Origin: Phascolarctobacterium sp.
Lineage (GTDB): Bacteria; Bacillota; Negativicutes; Acidaminococcales; Acidaminococcaceae
NCBI GenBank assembly: GCA_004558595.1
Contig: SFCN01000077.1
Coordinates: 1-6,859, forward strand
DNA: 6,859 bases
Reading direction: 5' to 3'
The notes beneath the pieces are model-generated. The model was not told the origin of the DNA. It ran no database searches and saw nothing but the letters and a program-made list of their open reading frames with translations. A program made the position numbers and the translations under genes. Within the stretch, counting starts at the first letter, position 1; every line of letters starts with the position of its first letter. This document shows positions 5,062 to 6,859 of the stretch, piece after piece.

Positions 5062-5928
5062 TTATTGCTTACGCAAAAACTTGATGGTGGCCAACCCTGC
5101 CCGTGCACCGTCGTGCACAGCTTTGGCCACCTGCTTCAGGCCGCCGATGCAATCGCCGGCGGCAAAAAGGCCGGGAATATTGGTTGCGCCATCGGCGTCC
5201 ACTTTAATGAACCGGCCATCCAGCTGGGCGCCTAGCTTGCGAGCCATGTCCGTGCTATCGGCGGTGCCTAGGGCGATGAATAGTCCGCTTACCTCCAGCT
5301 CACTGCCATCGGCGAAGCGTACTGCCTGCAGCCTTTCGCTGCCGGTCACGGCTGTGACCGGCGTGGTAATTGTGGCAAAGCCTGCGGCCTTAGCCGCGCT
5401 GTCGTCCTGACCATTGGTCAGGACGGTAACTGCGTCGGCGAGGTGTCGCAGGTACTCCGCTTCGTGCAAAGCGAAAGCGCCGTGCCCCAGAACTGCCAGC
5501 TTTTTCTTGCGAAAGAAAAAGCCGTCGCAGACTGCGCAGTAGCTGATGCCCTTGCCCTCCAGCTCTACGAGCCCAGGTAGATTCAAGGTCACGTTCTTGG
5601 TGCCAGTGGCCAAAATAAGGGCGGGAGCTGGCAAGGGCTCAGCTTGGTGCTTAAGCGTGAGCACGAAGCTGTCGTAATACTCCGCCGCCAGTACCTCGTC
5701 CTGAATAATATCCACGCCTAAGCTACGGGCTTGTTCCAAGCCCTCGGCGTAAAGCTTAAGACCGCTGGCCGCTATCCCATAAAAATTCTCAATTTTGTGG
5801 GCACGGGCCAGAGCTCCCGGTCCGTTTTCCACAATCGCCGTTTTAATATTGGCTCGAGCCAAATATAATGCTGCCGAAACGCCGGCGGGTCCGCCGCCGA
5901 TAATCACAGCCTGATATTTATTCTCCAT
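5062..5928 (-). CDS. trxB: Thioredoxin-reductase-like flavoprotein lacking NADPH motifs
   Basis: This is a 288-residue flavoprotein expected to reduce the adjacent thioredoxin. FAD-binding GGGPAG is at 11-16 and ILATGT near 105-110. The redox pair is Cys131 and Cys134 in SYCAVCDGFF, and the closing FAD motif is GLFAAGDCIGG at 253-263, followed by KQVAKAVHDGARAG. The second nucleotide fold is degenerate: the usual GGGxSA is GHGAFA (148-153), and the HRRxxxR NADPH motif is absent, with VLTNGQDDSAA in its place. Canonical reductases are about 310 residues. This pattern resembles ferredoxin-dependent flavin thioredoxin reductases (FFTR) of Clostridium, so ferredoxin is the likely donor by inference. 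The start is at MENKYQ; the longer reading from 5952 begins before the Shine-Dalgarno. It follows the channel gene by 47 nt. Confidence 0.9.
   Translation of the reverse strand: MENKYQAVIIGGGPAGVSAALYLARANIKTAIVENGPGALARAHKIENFYGIAASGLKLYAEGLEQARSLGVDIIQDEVLAAEYYDSFVLTLKHQAEPLPAPALILATGTKNVTLNLPGLVELEGKGISYCAVCDGFFFRKKKLAVLGHGAFALHEAEYLRHLADAVTVLTNGQDDSAAKAAGFATITTPVTAVTGSERLQAVRFADGSELEVSGLFIALGTADSTDMARKLGAQLDGRFIKVDADGATNIPGLFAAGDCIGGLKQVAKAVHDGARAGLATIKFLRKQ
5341..5362. repeat. Perfect inverted repeat inside trxB (first)
   Basis: GCCGGTCAC (5341-5349) and GTGACCGGC (5354-5362) are perfect complements around a 4-nt loop. It lies in codons for PVTAVTGS of the reductase's second domain. A similar repeat begins 41 bp to the right. 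Confidence 0.7.
5403..5425. repeat. Perfect inverted repeat inside trxB (second)
   Basis: CGTCCTGACC (5403-5412) and GGTCAGGACG (5416-5425) are perfect complements around a 3-nt loop. It lies in codons for LTNGQDD, exactly where canonical reductases carry the NADPH-binding HRRxxxR motif. It shares the TGACC/GGTCA core with the first repeat. Confidence 0.7.
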
Positions 5929-5936
5929 AAGCAGAA

Positions 5937-5944
5937 CCTCCCTT
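5937..5944 (-). promoter_or_regulatory. Ribosome binding site of trxB, in a small loop
   Basis: AAGGGAGG lies 8 nt before the ATG at 5928. It sits mostly in the loop of a 5-bp stem (GAACC with GGTTC, 5934-5950), so the site stays partly exposed. It supports the MENKYQ start. Confidence 0.75.
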
Positions 5945-5975
5945 CGGTTCATTTGTAGGTCAGCAATAGTCGCTG

Positions 5976-6859
5976 CTAGTTCTTAGCCGCAGCAGCTTGA
6001 CCTTCCTTAGTAATGCTAAGAGCATTTTCAAAATAAACACTTTGGCTGGGGAAGGCACAGCTGACGCCTACATCTTCTAAAATGCCCATAATCTTTAGAT
6101 TGATCTCCTGCAAAATATCCAAATATTCTCGCTGATTGCCGGTGCGCGCGTAGCAGGTGATGCGCACATCCAAGCTGCTATTATTATAATTAACGAAATG
6201 CACGCGAATATCGTCATCATAAAGATGCTCGTTATGGGCTAAATAATCCTTGAGCTTAGCGACAAGCTCCTCCAACTGCTGAGCCGTGCTGCTATAGGTT
6301 AAGCCCAAAGTGAAGTCGATGCGCCGTTTTTCCCGCATGGTAAAATTGGTAATGGGCGTATTGCTGAGCAGGGAATTAGGAACGTACACCAGCTCTTGGG
6401 GGAAGGTGCGAATACAGGTGCTGCGGAAGGAAACCTTTTCTACAATGCCTTCGATACCGTTTGCCAAAACCCAATCACCTACCTTAAAGGGTCGATCCAG
6501 CAGGATTACCAAGCTACCAAAAACATTGGCCAAGGCATCCTTGGCAGCAAAAGCCACGGCTAAGGAGCCAATACTCAAGGAGGCAATGAAGCCGCTGATA
6601 TCGTAATTCCATTCCTTGGCCACAGTTACAAAGCAAAGTACAATAATCACGAGGCGCAGGGCGGTGGAACAAATGTTAGAGAGGGAATCTTCCGGACGAA
6701 TGCCCGCCTTGGCCAAAACGTCCATCATAATACCATGGGTGGTGTCGCTGACGTTGTAGCAGCCCCAAAAGAAGCAGAGCACGATGGTGCTGCGGATGAT
6801 TCTGTCCAAAAAGGTCAGCCAATAGCTGGTGTTCAAGGGGGCGGCGTTGATGGCCGCAT
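5976..6859 (-). CDS. MscS-family mechanosensitive ion channel (5' end cut by window edge)
   Basis: The frame is open from the TAG at 5978-5976 to the right edge, giving 293 visible residues and no start, so the N-terminus is missing. A TTG at 6836 is in frame but has no ribosome site and is preceded by open codons, so it should not be taken as the start. Two hydrophobic helices lie near visible residues 20-35 and 65-80. The MscS pore helix and its junction to the beta domain follow (SLAVAFAAKDALANVFGSLVILLDRPFKVGDWV, from about 98 to 130). Then comes the cytoplasmic beta and alpha/beta cage: VEKVSFRST, the VPNSLLSNTPITNF stretch and a C-terminal ferredoxin-like part. The channel releases solutes on hypo-osmotic shock. 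With 47 nt to trxB and no terminator between them, it may head the same transcript. Family is sure; the number of upstream helices is unknown. Confidence 0.93.
   Translation of the reverse strand, partial: AAINAAPLNTSYWLTFLDRIIRSTIVLCFFWGCYNVSDTTHGIMMDVLAKAGIRPEDSLSNICSTALRLVIIVLCFVTVAKEWNYDISGFIASLSIGSLAVAFAAKDALANVFGSLVILLDRPFKVGDWVLANGIEGIVEKVSFRSTCIRTFPQELVYVPNSLLSNTPITNFTMREKRRIDFTLGLTYSSTAQQLEELVAKLKDYLAHNEHLYDDDIRVHFVNYNNSSLDVRITCYARTGNQREYLDILQEINLKIMGILEDVGVSCAFPSQSVYFENALSITKEGQAAAAKN

Noticed and set aside
4655..5084. Two plus-strand reading frames opposite trxA
   Set aside because: They lie antisense to an unmistakable thioredoxin and encode no recognisable domain.
5883..5898. 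GC-rich inverted repeat at the start of trxB
   Set aside because: It is explained by the Gly, Pro and Ala codons of the FAD-binding GGGPAG motif.
1..6859. CRISPR array, insertion sequence, tRNA or rRNA gene, attachment site
   Set aside because: No regularly spaced long repeats, transposase or integrase motifs, terminal inverted repeats or tRNA-like folds were seen on either strand.

Overview
The window looks like ordinary chromosome from an anaerobic Bacillota, possibly a Negativicutes or clostridial lineage. Three things point that way. Shine-Dalgarno sequences are strong (AGGAGG type) and base composition is moderate. The AAA-ATPase-like family at the left edge is one often expanded in gut Firmicutes. 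The thioredoxin reductase resembles the ferredoxin-linked type known from Clostridium. The genus cannot be fixed from the sequence alone.

Layout from left to right. (1) At 1-1171 on the minus strand is a 3'-truncated gene for a helix-turn-helix plus AAA-ATPase-like protein. Its promoter sits among four direct GAACTT repeats. (2) At 1436-3968 on the minus strand is a compact cobalt/nickel ECF transporter operon, cbiM (with a fused CbiN-like PDGLE tail), cbiQ and cbiO. Each junction is an ATGA overlap, the promoter is at 4011-4041, and a long hairpin terminator lies at 1328-1368. (3) Divergent from it, at 4179-4595 on the plus strand, is a small secreted protein with an NTF2/DUF3887-like look, preceded by its own promoter and a 5'-UTR hairpin. 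(4) A bidirectional terminator at 4630-4672 separates it from a convergent minus-strand group: an MscS-family channel (5'-truncated at the right edge), a thioredoxin-reductase-like flavoprotein and thioredoxin.

Functionally, CbiM/CbiN captures and translocates Co2+ or Ni2+, CbiQ couples, and CbiO hydrolyses ATP. The flavoprotein and thioredoxin form a thiol-redox pair whose electron donor may be ferredoxin rather than NADPH, because the usual NADPH motifs are missing. The mechanosensitive channel just upstream may share their transcript.

Nothing here is clearly a new defence or mobile system. The most noteworthy items are the phased GAACTT repeats next to an HTH-ATPase fusion, two terminators built from the same stem sequence, the NADPH-motif-less reductase, and two strong inverted repeats inside its coding sequence.
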